Assembly: GCA_018400545.1 (NCBI GenBank) | Contig: JAGYLT010000057.1 | Span: 1-10,606 of the forward strand | DNA length: 10,606 bases | DNA from: Bacteroidales bacterium | Lineage (GTDB): Bacteria; Bacteroidota; Bacteroidia; Bacteroidales; 4484-276 | Direction of reading: 5' to 3' | Shown: one piece after another, positions 1 to 8,668 of the stretch | Numbering within the stretch: position 1 is the stretch's first letter | Layout of the letters: each line of letters opens with the position of its first letter | Made by a program: the position numbers and the translations under genes | The notes under the pieces: generated by a model | What the model was told of the DNA's origin: nothing | The model's database searches: none | What the model saw: the letters and a program-made list of their open reading frames with translations, nothing else

Positions 1-107
1 CAAGAATATTCCATGCTACCCTGCCGGAAATAATTATTGCAGATAAAATGACCGTTATCATCGTTGATGATGACAAACTCGAAAAAGTAAAAACCGCCCT
101 ACAATAA
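1..107 (+). CDS. C-terminal end of an unidentified protein (partial)
   Basis: An open frame enters from the left edge (first full codon at base 3) and ends at the TAA at 105-107, giving 34 residues. It ends in a hydrophobic strand followed by an acidic turn and a charged helix (TVIIVDDDKLEKVKTALQ). The pattern of strand, DDD and amphipathic helix is reminiscent of the small ferredoxin-like folds of P-II/CutA-type proteins, but the fragment is too short to assign a family. The methyltransferase start lies 41 bases downstream on the same strand with no terminator-like hairpin between them, so the two may be co-transcribed. That it is real coding sequence is inferred from codon-like composition and the close downstream gene. 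Confidence 0.55.
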   Translation, partial: RIFHATLPEIIIADKMTVIIVDDDKLEKVKTALQ

Positions 108-148
108 AACCAGCTGCAATAGTTTACTAATCAGATCAATCGGCTACA

Positions 149-1030
149 ATGAACTTGACGAATACTGAATCTCAACTGGAAGAACAAATAGCATACGTTC
201 TTAAAAAACATGGACCGGAGAAACGAGAGTATAACCAGATTCTCCAATTGATTGATAAGCTGAAACCAGAGCATATTTTTCCTTTCAGGGAAATGATGAA
301 ACCCATCCTGAATCCCAATACCATCATTGGATTTTCATACACCAAGCCTTTTGGTTACAACGGGGATTTTTACATCATCGAAAAGATTTATCAGAAATAT
401 GTGAATTCGGACGATCAATACAAAAAGTGGGATGAGTTTTTCCATACATTTCCGGCGGCTATTGCGGTGGTTAACCGAAAAACACTGGCCAGGGAGGTAC
501 TTTCCAATTTAAATCAGAATGCCGCCGGAAAGCAAAAAGATGTGATGATCCTCGGCAGTGGCCCCGTGACCGAGGTTTATGAATACTTCCAGGAAAATAC
601 AGAAAACCATCTGGTTTTTGACCTCCTGGATTTGGATAAACGATCCATAGCGTATGCGAAGCAAAAGCACCGGAGCAACCTGAAATACTTGAAATTTCAC
701 AATCAGAATGTGATCAGGTTCACACCCGAAAAGCAATACGACCTTATTTGGAGCGCCGGCCTTTTTGATTACTTCAAAGACAAGCACTTCGTTTACATGA
801 TTAAAAAATATTATGCCTTTATTAAGGAGGGCGGCGAAATGATCATTGGGAATTTTAATATCAAAAATCCTTCGCGCAAGATTATGGAAGTGCTTGGCGA
901 CTGGTTTTTGTATCACCGTTCCGAGGAAGAACTCATCAGTTTTGCTGTAAGGGCCGGGGTTCCTGAGGAAAACGTGGAAGTAATCAGAGAGCCGCTCGGC
1001 ATCAACTTATTTTTAAAGTTGAGAAAATAA
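149..1030 (+). CDS. class I SAM-dependent methyltransferase, PhcB-like family
   Basis: A 293-residue soluble protein with no signal peptide or membrane segment. Residues 133-142 (MILGSGPVTE) form the glycine-rich SAM-binding loop after the first strand. The acidic LDLD at 160-163 fits the ribose-binding end of strand 2. YDLIWSAGLFDYF at 197-209 fits motif III/IV of Rossmann-type methyltransferases, followed by a long helix and the EGGEMIIGNF strand (227-236). The N-terminal 120 residues are helical and contain KPFGYNGDF (67-73). This resembles the conserved region in the methyltransferase family that includes PhcB, which makes 3-hydroxy fatty acid methyl esters in Ralstonia. The match is from memory of motif patterns, so the substrate is unknown. 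The ATG at 149 has no clear Shine-Dalgarno sequence, which is common in Bacteroidota. The gene converges on the permease gene, with 17 bases between stops. Confidence 0.8.
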   Translation: MNLTNTESQLEEQIAYVLKKHGPEKREYNQILQLIDKLKPEHIFPFREMMKPILNPNTIIGFSYTKPFGYNGDFYIIEKIYQKYVNSDDQYKKWDEFFHTFPAAIAVVNRKTLAREVLSNLNQNAAGKQKDVMILGSGPVTEVYEYFQENTENHLVFDLLDLDKRSIAYAKQKHRSNLKYLKFHNQNVIRFTPEKQYDLIWSAGLFDYFKDKHFVYMIKKYYAFIKEGGEMIIGNFNIKNPSRKIMEVLGDWFLYHRSEEELISFAVRAGVPEENVEVIREPLGINLFLKLRK

Positions 1031-1047
1031 TACCATCAAGACTGATC

Positions 1048-3471
1048 TTACTCATATTTTAAAACCTCCACCGGGTTGGCCCGCGCAGCCCTGATCGACT
1101 GCACAATAATGGTGATGAGTGCAATGGCAACAGCTACCAGCAAAGAAACTACAAAATACCACCAGCCCAGGGTTATCCGGTTCGCAAAGCTGTCGAGCCA
1201 GTTGCTCAGCAAATAATAGCTGAGCGGGATGGCTACTATCCCCGCAATCAGGATCAGCGCGAGAAATTCCTTTACCAGTTTTCCGGTGATTTGATTTTCG
1301 GTGCTGCCCAGTACCTTACGGATACCAATTTCTTTGGTGCGTTGTTCCGTTGTAAATGAAGCCAGACCCAGCAATCCCATTGACGAAATGATCACAATCA
1401 AAATGGCGATATATCCGAAAATGCTCAGCAGCCGTCGTTCACGATCGTATTGCAAATCGAAATTTGTATCCAGAAATGAATAGCTGAACGGATGTTTCTG
1501 ATTGTATTCGGGCCACCTGGCTTCTATCCAGGAAATGGTTTTTTGCAGCAATTCAGGTGGAATCTTAACAGCGATCCGGTTGAGCCATTGCGGTTTGTAA
1601 ATCAAAACCAAAGGTTCAACAGTTTTTTGCAGCGATGCATAATGAAAGTTGTTGATCACGCCTACAATCCTGCCATTCACGCCAAGCCCACAGTACATTT
1701 TATGGCCAACCGGATTCTCCAGGCCCAGGAAATCTACGGCAGCCTGGTTTATCACAAACGCCGAAGTATCGTCATGGGCATATTCATCCGAAAAAAACCG
1801 GCCCTGCTTTATCTCCAGTCCAAGTAAATCGTCAAACTGATCATCCACAGCAAAGAGGTTCATGGTTTTGTTGATGTACTTTCCGTCTTCATCCACAAAA
1901 AACAACAGCCTGCCATGCTGGTATCCGGGCAAATTGTTGGTTGCCGAAACCATTTCAATCCCGGAATAATTGCGGAGCTCTTTGATGAAACTCTCCTTTT
2001 TTTGCACCATCGATGTATCGGATGGCAGGTTGATGACCATCACATTATTTTTTTCGAACCCAAGGTCGTGGGTGCGCATAAACTGCAATTGTTCAAAAAC
2101 TACCCAGGTGCTGATGAGCATACCAACCGAAATAACAAACTGCAGGATTACCAAACCTTTCCTGATGCCGGCAGTGCTTAATGCCATAGTCCGGGTTTTT
2201 AGCTTCAGGCTGCCGCCTTTAAGCACGTGCACCGGCCTGAAGCCTGAAAGGACAAATGCCGGAAAACTTCCCGAAAGCAACCCAATTAGAATCACGATCA
2301 GGATCACCTGGAGCCAGGTGGTTGTCATCTGCATGCCGGCGGTTTCGCTGAACAGCGACAGATTTTTTCCGGAAATATCGTTAAATAACGGGGTAAACAG
2401 TTCGAGAAGGATAAGCGCGATTGCCATGGAAAGCATGCTAAAAATAACAGCTTCTCCCAGAAATTGCAGGATAAGCTGCCCTCTGCCGGCCCCGGCAACT
2501 TTACGAATACCAATTTCGCGGGCACGCCGGATAGATTTGGCGGTGGCCAGGTTCATGTAGTTGATGCCGGCGATCAACAGAATAAAAATCCCGATGGCTC
2601 CAAAAATATAGATATATTTCGAACTGGTGTTGGTGGGCATGTCGTACTGCCGGCTGGTGTTAAAATGAATGCCTTGCAATGGTTCAATCTGAAATGAAGT
2701 GCTCGCCGAAAGTTCCAGTTCGTTTATCCATGGGTCGATGGTTTCTTTGGTCCACTGGTCGATGCCCCGTTTCAGGTTGCGGATGTGGGTGCCCGGTTCG
2801 GCAAGTATGTATGTGTAGCTAACCATTCTGAACCAGTCAGCATTGAGCACCTCTACAAATTCCTGCGGAATGGATGGTGTTGATACCAAAATGTCGGGCT
2901 TGAAGTGAGAAACAAAATCATCATTGATGAAAACTCCGGTTACCCTGAAAGTATTGGCATTGGTTTTAAACGTGCGTCCAATCACGTCGGTGGAACCAAA
3001 TAGCCGCATGGCCTGGGATTTGGAAATTATTGCTGTATTTGGTTCAGTAAGTGCAGTTTCCGGATTTCCGGTAAGAAATGTGTAATCGAAAATCTGATGA
3101 AAATCCACATCGGCAGCATAGATGTTTTCAACATAAAACATATGTTCGTCCACCTCGATATTCTGCGTGCCAAAGGTTGAAAACCTGACAATGGTTTCGA
3201 TGCCGGGAACGGCCTCTTTCACCGAAGGTGCTAAAGGGAATGAGGTGAGCGCAAACGGATCGTCGCGACCTGACATATTCAGGCTCTGTGTGATGCGATA
3301 GATTCGCTCGCTGTTTTGCCAGTGTTTATCATGGGCAAGTTCACTCTTGATGTATAAAAAAATGATGATCGCAGATGCCAGTCCAACCGCTAAACCGAAA
3401 ATTGTAATCAGCGAGTACCCAAGGTTCCTTTTTAGATTCCTGAGGGTGATTATGATGTAGTTCCTGATCAT
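1048..3471 (-). CDS. MacB/FtsX-type ABC transporter permease
   Basis: An 807-residue inner-membrane permease with duplicated FtsX architecture. A first membrane helix lies near residues 19-41, followed by a MacB-like periplasmic domain (about 42-284). Three helices follow (about 285-307, 335-357, 386-408), then a fifth at 436-458, a second periplasmic domain (about 460-680) and three final helices (about 681-703, 733-757, 770-792). EIGIRKVAGA (319-328) and EIGIRKVLGS (714-723) are the repeated cytoplasmic coupling motifs, and the ending ARANPVEVLKYE is typical of the family. Such permeases work with a separate LolD/MacB-type ATPase and transmit ATP hydrolysis to the periplasm, in lipoprotein, antibiotic or peptide export. 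No partner ATPase is adjacent: the ATPase in this window is LptB, which has different partners. The family is firm; the transported substrate is not known. The ATG at 3471 is chosen because the first helix follows it properly. Confidence 0.93.
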   Translation of the reverse strand: MIRNYIIITLRNLKRNLGYSLITIFGLAVGLASAIIIFLYIKSELAHDKHWQNSERIYRITQSLNMSGRDDPFALTSFPLAPSVKEAVPGIETIVRFSTFGTQNIEVDEHMFYVENIYAADVDFHQIFDYTFLTGNPETALTEPNTAIISKSQAMRLFGSTDVIGRTFKTNANTFRVTGVFINDDFVSHFKPDILVSTPSIPQEFVEVLNADWFRMVSYTYILAEPGTHIRNLKRGIDQWTKETIDPWINELELSASTSFQIEPLQGIHFNTSRQYDMPTNTSSKYIYIFGAIGIFILLIAGINYMNLATAKSIRRAREIGIRKVAGAGRGQLILQFLGEAVIFSMLSMAIALILLELFTPLFNDISGKNLSLFSETAGMQMTTTWLQVILIVILIGLLSGSFPAFVLSGFRPVHVLKGGSLKLKTRTMALSTAGIRKGLVILQFVISVGMLISTWVVFEQLQFMRTHDLGFEKNNVMVINLPSDTSMVQKKESFIKELRNYSGIEMVSATNNLPGYQHGRLLFFVDEDGKYINKTMNLFAVDDQFDDLLGLEIKQGRFFSDEYAHDDTSAFVINQAAVDFLGLENPVGHKMYCGLGVNGRIVGVINNFHYASLQKTVEPLVLIYKPQWLNRIAVKIPPELLQKTISWIEARWPEYNQKHPFSYSFLDTNFDLQYDRERRLLSIFGYIAILIVIISSMGLLGLASFTTEQRTKEIGIRKVLGSTENQITGKLVKEFLALILIAGIVAIPLSYYLLSNWLDSFANRITLGWWYFVVSLLVAVAIALITIIVQSIRAARANPVEVLKYE

Positions 3472-3526
3472 TTTTATTATGGTGAAATTGATTCGTCAAA
3501 TTTCATATTTCATGCCAATTGTCTGA

Positions 3527-3554
3527 GTTAACTGATAACCAACTATTAAACTAT
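3527..3554. repeat. degenerate 7-base-period TAAC-type repeat
   Basis: In the spacer between the permease start and the glycosyltransferase stop, two adjacent heptads (GTTAACT, GATAACC) place TAAC at 3529 and 3536, exactly 7 bases apart. They are followed by the looser AACTATT and AAACTAT. The wording closely resembles the array at 10416-10443. Only two clean units are present, so this may be a decayed copy or chance AT-rich sequence. The rest of the 189-base spacer (3472-3660) shows no gene or clear hairpin. Confidence 0.35.
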
Positions 3555-3660
3555 GATATGAGTGAATACGAATCATGAATAACTGTACGGTTTTGACAAG
3601 CCTTGTGCATTTGCGAACAAAAATACCGAAACAGGGGAAATGATTTTTGGAATGGATGAT

Positions 3661-5154
3661 TTAATTGTGGTTTCTCAGAATCACCATGTCGTTACTCTTA
3701 TGCACCATTTCGTAGCGGGAAGCCAGCAAATCATCTTCTTCAAGCTGATCCACGCCAAAATGCACAATAAAGAATTCTGATAAAATGATGTAGTCGATGT
3801 CGAACTCCTCGGCCTTTTTCAGGAATCCGGCTTTATAAATGGAGGGGTCAGATTTTTTCAATTCGTTGTAACAAATCTCTCCCTGTATCCGGTTAAAATG
3901 CTCGATTTCATTAAAAACCGAAGTCATGGGAGCAATAATATTCAGGGTATCGGTTTGTAAGCCAATGAATTCGCGTGTAATCATCCGGGTATCGTTCTCA
4001 TTGTGTTTTTCGATGGCAACATCAAAGTTATATACCATCTGAATGGCAAAGTAGCCAAACACCACAATTGAAATGAAACGAATAAGCTTTTGTCCGCCAT
4101 AGGATTTAGGCAGAATTAATCGTGATGATTGATGGTTTAAAATATACCTGATGGATAACGTGATAATCATCACAAGATAAGGCATGTACAAAATGATGTA
4201 TTTCGATGATTTATTCACGGAGATAAGCATGAGAGCAACTACAAGCAGCAGGGTGTACCTGAGCAGATTCCGGTGCTGTTTCATGTAGCGGTATGCCGGA
4301 ATGAATGTGAGCAAAAACAACACAGTGAAAACGATTTCCCTGGGGCTGTGCATAAACCGCATCTGCTCATCAACAATACGCATGAGGAACTGCATGGCCA
4401 GCGTGCTTTGATTGAGGGCTTCAACGGATGGTGAATCGCTGATTTGATGGTACCAAAGGTTAAAATCTGCCAGCGTAGTCATATCCAAAAAATAAATGCC
4501 AATGGTGGGCAGTGTTGAGATAGCGAAGACTGCACTTTCTTTGATACGCTTGTTCCAGATGAGCAGCACAAAACCTGCAACCGGAAATATCAACCCATTT
4601 AAGTGGGTCGATACCGCGAGCCCGGCAAATAATCCTGCAAGCGCAACCGGAAGGTATCTCTTGTGCTTGTTGTCCGGTGATTGAAGGAATATATAGGATA
4701 TGAAACCCAGGGTCATTACAAGTATTTCCGGCCGGAACACAAATGACAGATTAAAAATCAGTGCATTGGCCAAAAGCAAAGAGACAGCAAATATGAACTC
4801 CCTTCCGGAGAATAATTTTTTATACGTGAAGCCGTAAAAAACCAGCAGGAAAATAATAAATGAAATCAGGCTGATGGATTTGAGTGCTGATAATGAGAAG
4901 CCAAATATTTTGATAATACCTGCACCAAGGTAGGTATGAAATTTATGATGGACAACGATTTTATCCTCCTGATTGGTAATGCCCCGCATCAACTCAGATT
5001 TGGCCTGACCGGTTTCTGCAAGCCAGTATGCATGTTCGCCCAGCCAGGCATCATCCACATGAGGGGAACGCCCGATAAGACTGAAGATGTAAACCAAAAT
5101 GATTACACCGAGAATAATCTTTAACAGGTACTTATCTTTAAATATTTTGTTCAT
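3661..5154 (-). CDS. GT39-like polytopic glycosyltransferase
   Basis: A 497-residue protein with about ten hydrophobic segments and a soluble C-terminal part (about 380-497). A first membrane helix (about 10-28) is followed by a periplasmic loop with HVDDAWLGEHAYW (32-44). The paired acidic residues D34-D35 match the catalytic DD/DE position in loop 1 of GT-C enzymes of the ArnT/protein O-mannosyltransferase type. RPE at 141-143, STHLNG at 182-187 and KSSKYIILYMPYL at 315-327 sit where that family has conserved loop and K/RY-P motifs. Such enzymes use a polyprenyl-phosphate sugar as donor and act at the periplasmic face on lipid A, glycans or proteins. The acceptor here is unknown. The gene lies 185 bases after lptB on the same strand, which fits envelope glycan or lipid work but proves nothing. 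The ATG at 5154 places the first helix correctly. Confidence 0.8.
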   Translation of the reverse strand: MNKIFKDKYLLKIILGVIILVYIFSLIGRSPHVDDAWLGEHAYWLAETGQAKSELMRGITNQEDKIVVHHKFHTYLGAGIIKIFGFSLSALKSISLISFIIFLLVFYGFTYKKLFSGREFIFAVSLLLANALIFNLSFVFRPEILVMTLGFISYIFLQSPDNKHKRYLPVALAGLFAGLAVSTHLNGLIFPVAGFVLLIWNKRIKESAVFAISTLPTIGIYFLDMTTLADFNLWYHQISDSPSVEALNQSTLAMQFLMRIVDEQMRFMHSPREIVFTVLFLLTFIPAYRYMKQHRNLLRYTLLLVVALMLISVNKSSKYIILYMPYLVMIITLSIRYILNHQSSRLILPKSYGGQKLIRFISIVVFGYFAIQMVYNFDVAIEKHNENDTRMITREFIGLQTDTLNIIAPMTSVFNEIEHFNRIQGEICYNELKKSDPSIYKAGFLKKAEEFDIDYIILSEFFIVHFGVDQLEEDDLLASRYEMVHKSNDMVILRNHN

Positions 5155-5339
5155 TATCAGCGGAATACGTAGCCATTACAAACAGATGCATAACCAAAAT
5201 GTTTATAAAAAATTGCAACAGTCATCAAAAATGATGCAGAATTAAACAATGAAAAGGGATGTTTTTATGGGGTTTCGATCCCGATTCAAAATAGCAGCTG
5301 CGAAAAAAAATGATACTTTCGGCATTTGTAGGATATTCA

Positions 5340-6092
5340 CTACCCCCCTTGCTTTACCCGCCTCTCCGGCCTGCGGAGTTCGAAGTTTTCGCCGAGATAA
5401 ACTTTGCGTACATGCTCATCCTGCGCCAGCTCTTCGGCCGATCCGGCTTTTAGAATAGACCCTTCAAACAGCAAATAAGCACGGTCGGTAATCGAGAGGG
5501 TTTCGTGAACGTTATGGTCGGTGATGAGGATACCGATATTTTTTTCCTTGAGCCTGGATACGATGGTTTGGATATCTTCCACAGCAATGGGGTCCACGCC
5601 TGCAAATGGCTCATCAAGCAGGATAAATTTGGGATCTACGGCCAGTGCACGGGCAATTTCTGTACGGCGGCGCTCTCCACCGGAAAGGGTAATCCCATTG
5701 CTTTTTCTAACGTGGGTAAGTCCGAATTCTTCAAGCAGCATCTCCAGCCGCTCTTTTTGCTCCACCTTGCTGAATTTTGTAAATTCCAGTACAGCTTTGA
5801 TGTTATCTTCCACACTCAGTTTCCTGAAAACCGATGCCTCCTGTGCCAGGTAGCCTATCCCGCGCTTTGCCCTTTTGTACATGGGCTCACCGGTAATAGC
5901 CAGATTGTCGAGCAACACTTTTCCGTCATAGGGTTTGATGAGGCCAACGATCATGTAAAATGTAGTGGTTTTACCGGCGCCGTTGGGCCCCAGCAGCCCC
6001 ACAATTTCGCCCTGCTCAACCTGCACGGATACATCATTTACGACCATCCGCTGCTTGTATTTCTTGAAAACGTTTTTGGTTTGTAGTATCAT
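5340..6092 (-). CDS. lptB: LPS export ABC transporter ATP-binding protein LptB
   Basis: A 250-residue cytoplasmic ATPase. In numbering from the ATG at 6092, the Walker A loop GPNGAGKT is at 35-42, the Q-loop glutamine (YLAQE) at 84, the signature [15 protein letters not shown] at 136-150, Walker B FILLDE at 156-161 and the switch histidine (ITDHNV) at 193. The [11 protein letters not shown] wording and the [10 protein letters not shown] ending are characteristic of LptB rather than generic transporters. It should pair with LptF and LptG to extract lipopolysaccharide from the inner membrane and push it onto the LptC-LptA bridge; none of those partners is in the window. The frame continues five codons upstream to a TTG at 6107, but [13 protein letters not shown] matches the usual LptB start, so the ATG is preferred. 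A promoter-like site lies 32 bases or more upstream. Confidence 0.96.
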   Translation of the reverse strand: MILQTKNVFKKYKQRMVVNDVSVQVEQGEIVGLLGPNGAGKTTTFYMIVGLIKPYDGKVLLDNLAITGEPMYKRAKRGIGYLAQEASVFRKLSVEDNIKAVLEFTKFSKVEQKERLEMLLEEFGLTHVRKSNGITLSGGERRRTEIARALAVDPKFILLDEPFAGVDPIAVEDIQTIVSRLKEKNIGILITDHNVHETLSITDRAYLLFEGSILKAGSAEELAQDEHVRKVYLGENFELRRPERRVKQGG

Positions 6093-6123
6093 GTTAAAAA
6101 AAATCAAATGTCAGAAATTCAGC

Positions 6124-6155
6124 CAAAAGTACACCTGCTTTTGCAAATAAACAAT
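6124..6155 (-). promoter_or_regulatory. probable Bacteroidota-type promoter for lptB
   Basis: On the minus strand, TACTTTTG (6131 down to 6124) matches the -7 consensus TAnnTTTG exactly. Upstream, ATTG (6155-6152) matches the -33 TTTG in three of four bases, with a 20-base spacer (usual about 19-21). Transcription would begin near 6117, leaving a leader of about 25 bases before the ATG at 6092. This suggests that lptB is transcribed independently of the DUF5686 gene upstream. Confidence 0.45.
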
Positions 6156-6175
6156 CCCATCGCAAATCGACACGA

Positions 6176-8668
6176 TCAAAATGCAAACTGCAGGCTAAAC
6201 CTGATCCCGAATTTCGAAATATTGGGATGATTCAGATATGAGAGTCTCCAGATTGCGTCAACGCGGATGATCTTGAAAATATTTTCAACCCCGGCCCCGG
6301 CTTCAAAATAGGGCTTATCCAAAACATACATGCCTTCGGGAAACACCGAATAGTCGCGATTTGCCTGATCCAGCCCGCCAATCAGACCCTTGGCAAAAAC
6401 CACCTCACGCCATTTCAGTTTCCTGAAAAGCGGTATCCGGTTAAAGAAATACCCGTCGAAATGGTGGGTATAATACACACTCAGATATTTATCGCTGACG
6501 AACTCAAAATAGTTCATCATATTAAATGAGTACTCATCAAAAAAATAGGTTTCATTTCCTTCATGCAGCTTAAGCAACGGAAACGGAACCGTACCCCAGA
6601 TTCTACCGGCCTCGATGATGTATTTCGACCAGCCGAGGTTGAACGCATTAAACCAGTGGCTCACCCCCAGTTGCAACCGGTGATATTCATTATCACCACC
6701 TACGTGCTTTGGGATTCCGTAGCCATAGCGAATGTCGAGGATGGGAAATTCTGCCCCGAGGCTAACCCGCTCAAACTCGCCCAAAAGGAAGCGCTCTTTG
6801 TAAGCCAGCCGCGTATCCAGCCGAATTTCGGTGGAGGTAATGGCTGATTCTTCTTTCATGTAAGTTCCGGTATCATCCACCACATTGAGCTGAAAAACAT
6901 TATCCCCGACCGGATACAGATTTCGGTGGATCAGGTTGAAGGTATTGGAAAATCCATTGAACCATTCATGCTCGTAATGCACTTTGTATTCTTCCACCAT
7001 GGTGAGCTTATCGGCCGGATTTCGCCTGAACAGGAACGCCAGGAAAAAATCTTCGCGAAACGCATTCTGACTGGTTCCCAGTTGTTCCAGGTCGAATTTA
7101 AACTCCGCTCCCACCGCCCGGCGGGGATTTTTGTCAAGCATGTATAAAAACCCACCACCATACTTCCAGCGCCTGTCAAGGGTACCATAAGCCCCGTGAC
7201 CAAACAGCATCAACTTCTTGCTGAATTTATTGCTGGTACGCCCACCCAGGCGGATTCTGGCACCTTCTACAGCATTAAAACTCAGGATAGAACCATACGG
7301 ACCGATTTCAAAATTACCTACTTCATAATACCCGGTGGTCACCATTTCGATGATATCGATGTAGGTGTTGAACCTTGGAATTTTTTTCAGGGTATCCACC
7401 ATGTAATAGATGGTCTTCTCATCCCGGGTGAGGTCTTCATGCCTGTTTTCGATCCAAAAATCATCGGAATATTCATTGGCATCATCTTTAACCACAACAT
7501 TTACGGGTGATTTATAAAAGTCATCGGGTTTGGGCTGGTTGATGACGAAATTCCGATAAGTGGTTGTTTTCCTCCCAAAAAAACCAACCACATCAGCCGA
7601 ATCATTTTCGAGGACATTCAGATCTCCAATAATGTAATCCTTGGTGAGCAGCCAGTATTCTCCGTCAATCAGGTCAAAATCTTTCCTGATAACCAGGTCG
7701 TTGATAAAGTTGATATTGGCATCATCCATGATCCGCATGTCAATTTCCTTGATTGCGTAGGAAGTGTCGTGCACCCAAAAGTGGCCGGTAAATGTGAGGG
7801 TTTGCTTTTGTCGCGGCTTAAACATGATTTTGTAGCACCACTTGTTATCGAGGTAAGCGCTGTCGATAAGGTAATATTTGTAAGCATTCAGGCCAAAGTT
7901 GGCTATCGGACTGATGAAGTTTTTCTGGAATAAACCGATGTAATTATCATAAATATTGGTATGCTGGAATTTGTCGCCCAAAAACTGCATCACACTCTCG
8001 TTCTCGATACCAGAGATTTTATTTGCCTTTACAATCTCGATGGAACTCCTGGGGTTTCGTTTTTTATAAACTTCAGAAATTGACTCGGATAAAAAGATGG
8101 GCAGATAGGTTTTCCCGTTCACCGTAGAGGTATCAACGTTATCGAATATAAAATCGAACTCCCTGAAAATCCTTCGATTTCTAAAATTATCGGTAATGTT
8201 GTTGGCGTCTATCTGAATTTTGTTGTACACCTCATACTGGTAAGCATCATACTGATCGGGATCATTACGTTTTTTATTCTGGATGATTTTCCTGAGCAAT
8301 ATCTCTGCAGGATTTTCACCGGCTTTTATTACTACTGTTTCCAGCATCAGGTTGGTTGGTTTCATTTCGAAATTGATATACTGAAACTTTCCCTTAACAA
8401 CCGGCTTAACCTGTTTTTTATATCCCACAAAAGAAGCTATGAGGCTATCGGCCGGATTTTTTGTTTCGATGGAATAGCTGCCGTCAAATCCGGTAGTAAC
8501 ACCAATGGTTGTGCCTTTTAAAATAATATTTACAAAAGGCATGGGTTCACCGGTTTCGCTGTCGGTGATAGTTCCCATAATTTTGGTAAGCTGCCCCACA
8601 GCAGACAACTGCAACAGCAAAACTGCCAATAAAATAGTTGCTTTAACCGGGACTATTTTTAATATCAT
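6176..8668 (-). CDS. DUF5686 / carboxypeptidase-like regulatory domain outer-membrane protein
   Basis: An 830-residue exported protein. Residues 1-25 form a signal peptide (hydrophobic core ATILLAVLLLQLSAVG), with likely cleavage before Q26. Residues about 29-105 are a carboxypeptidase-D-regulatory-like beta-sandwich (GTITDSETGEPMPFVNIILKGT, then FDGSYSI and ASFVGYKK), as found at the N-terminus of many Bacteroidota surface proteins. The remainder matches the pattern of the DUF5686 family: many aromatic alternating strands and a final strand ending in phenylalanine (FSLQFAF), which suggests an outer-membrane beta-barrel. There is no TonB plug domain, so it is not a normal SusC/TonB-dependent receptor. 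Its role is unknown. It precedes lptB on the same strand with an 83-base gap. The ATG at 8668 directly precedes the signal peptide. Confidence 0.88.
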   Translation of the reverse strand: MILKIVPVKATILLAVLLLQLSAVGQLTKIMGTITDSETGEPMPFVNIILKGTTIGVTTGFDGSYSIETKNPADSLIASFVGYKKQVKPVVKGKFQYINFEMKPTNLMLETVVIKAGENPAEILLRKIIQNKKRNDPDQYDAYQYEVYNKIQIDANNITDNFRNRRIFREFDFIFDNVDTSTVNGKTYLPIFLSESISEVYKKRNPRSSIEIVKANKISGIENESVMQFLGDKFQHTNIYDNYIGLFQKNFISPIANFGLNAYKYYLIDSAYLDNKWCYKIMFKPRQKQTLTFTGHFWVHDTSYAIKEIDMRIMDDANINFINDLVIRKDFDLIDGEYWLLTKDYIIGDLNVLENDSADVVGFFGRKTTTYRNFVINQPKPDDFYKSPVNVVVKDDANEYSDDFWIENRHEDLTRDEKTIYYMVDTLKKIPRFNTYIDIIEMVTTGYYEVGNFEIGPYGSILSFNAVEGARIRLGGRTSNKFSKKLMLFGHGAYGTLDRRWKYGGGFLYMLDKNPRRAVGAEFKFDLEQLGTSQNAFREDFFLAFLFRRNPADKLTMVEEYKVHYEHEWFNGFSNTFNLIHRNLYPVGDNVFQLNVVDDTGTYMKEESAITSTEIRLDTRLAYKERFLLGEFERVSLGAEFPILDIRYGYGIPKHVGGDNEYHRLQLGVSHWFNAFNLGWSKYIIEAGRIWGTVPFPLLKLHEGNETYFFDEYSFNMMNYFEFVSDKYLSVYYTHHFDGYFFNRIPLFRKLKWREVVFAKGLIGGLDQANRDYSVFPEGMYVLDKPYFEAGAGVENIFKIIRVDAIWRLSYLNHPNISKFGIRFSLQFAF

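Noticed and set aside
1970..2560. 196-codon plus-strand open frame inside the permease gene
   Set aside because: It is antisense to a well-supported permease, has low-complexity composition with no recognisable domain, and overlaps other shadow frames.
3618..3625. TATTTTTG on the minus strand as a -7 box for the permease gene
   Set aside because: The box matches TAnnTTTG, but no TTTG lies 19-21 bases upstream and it is about 147 bases from the start codon, so it may be chance in AT-rich sequence.
5256..5282. GGGAT/ATCCC inverted repeat after lptB as a terminator
   Set aside because: The stem is only 5 base pairs with a 17-base loop and no following T-run in the minus-strand direction.
5505..6086. 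193-codon plus-strand open frame opposite lptB
   Set aside because: It is antisense to a clearly conserved ATPase and shows no protein-family motif.
6093..6107. Five-codon extension of lptB to a TTG start
   Set aside because: The ATG at 6092 begins the usual MIL-T-N--KKYK start of LptB, and the extension (IFFN) adds nothing conserved.
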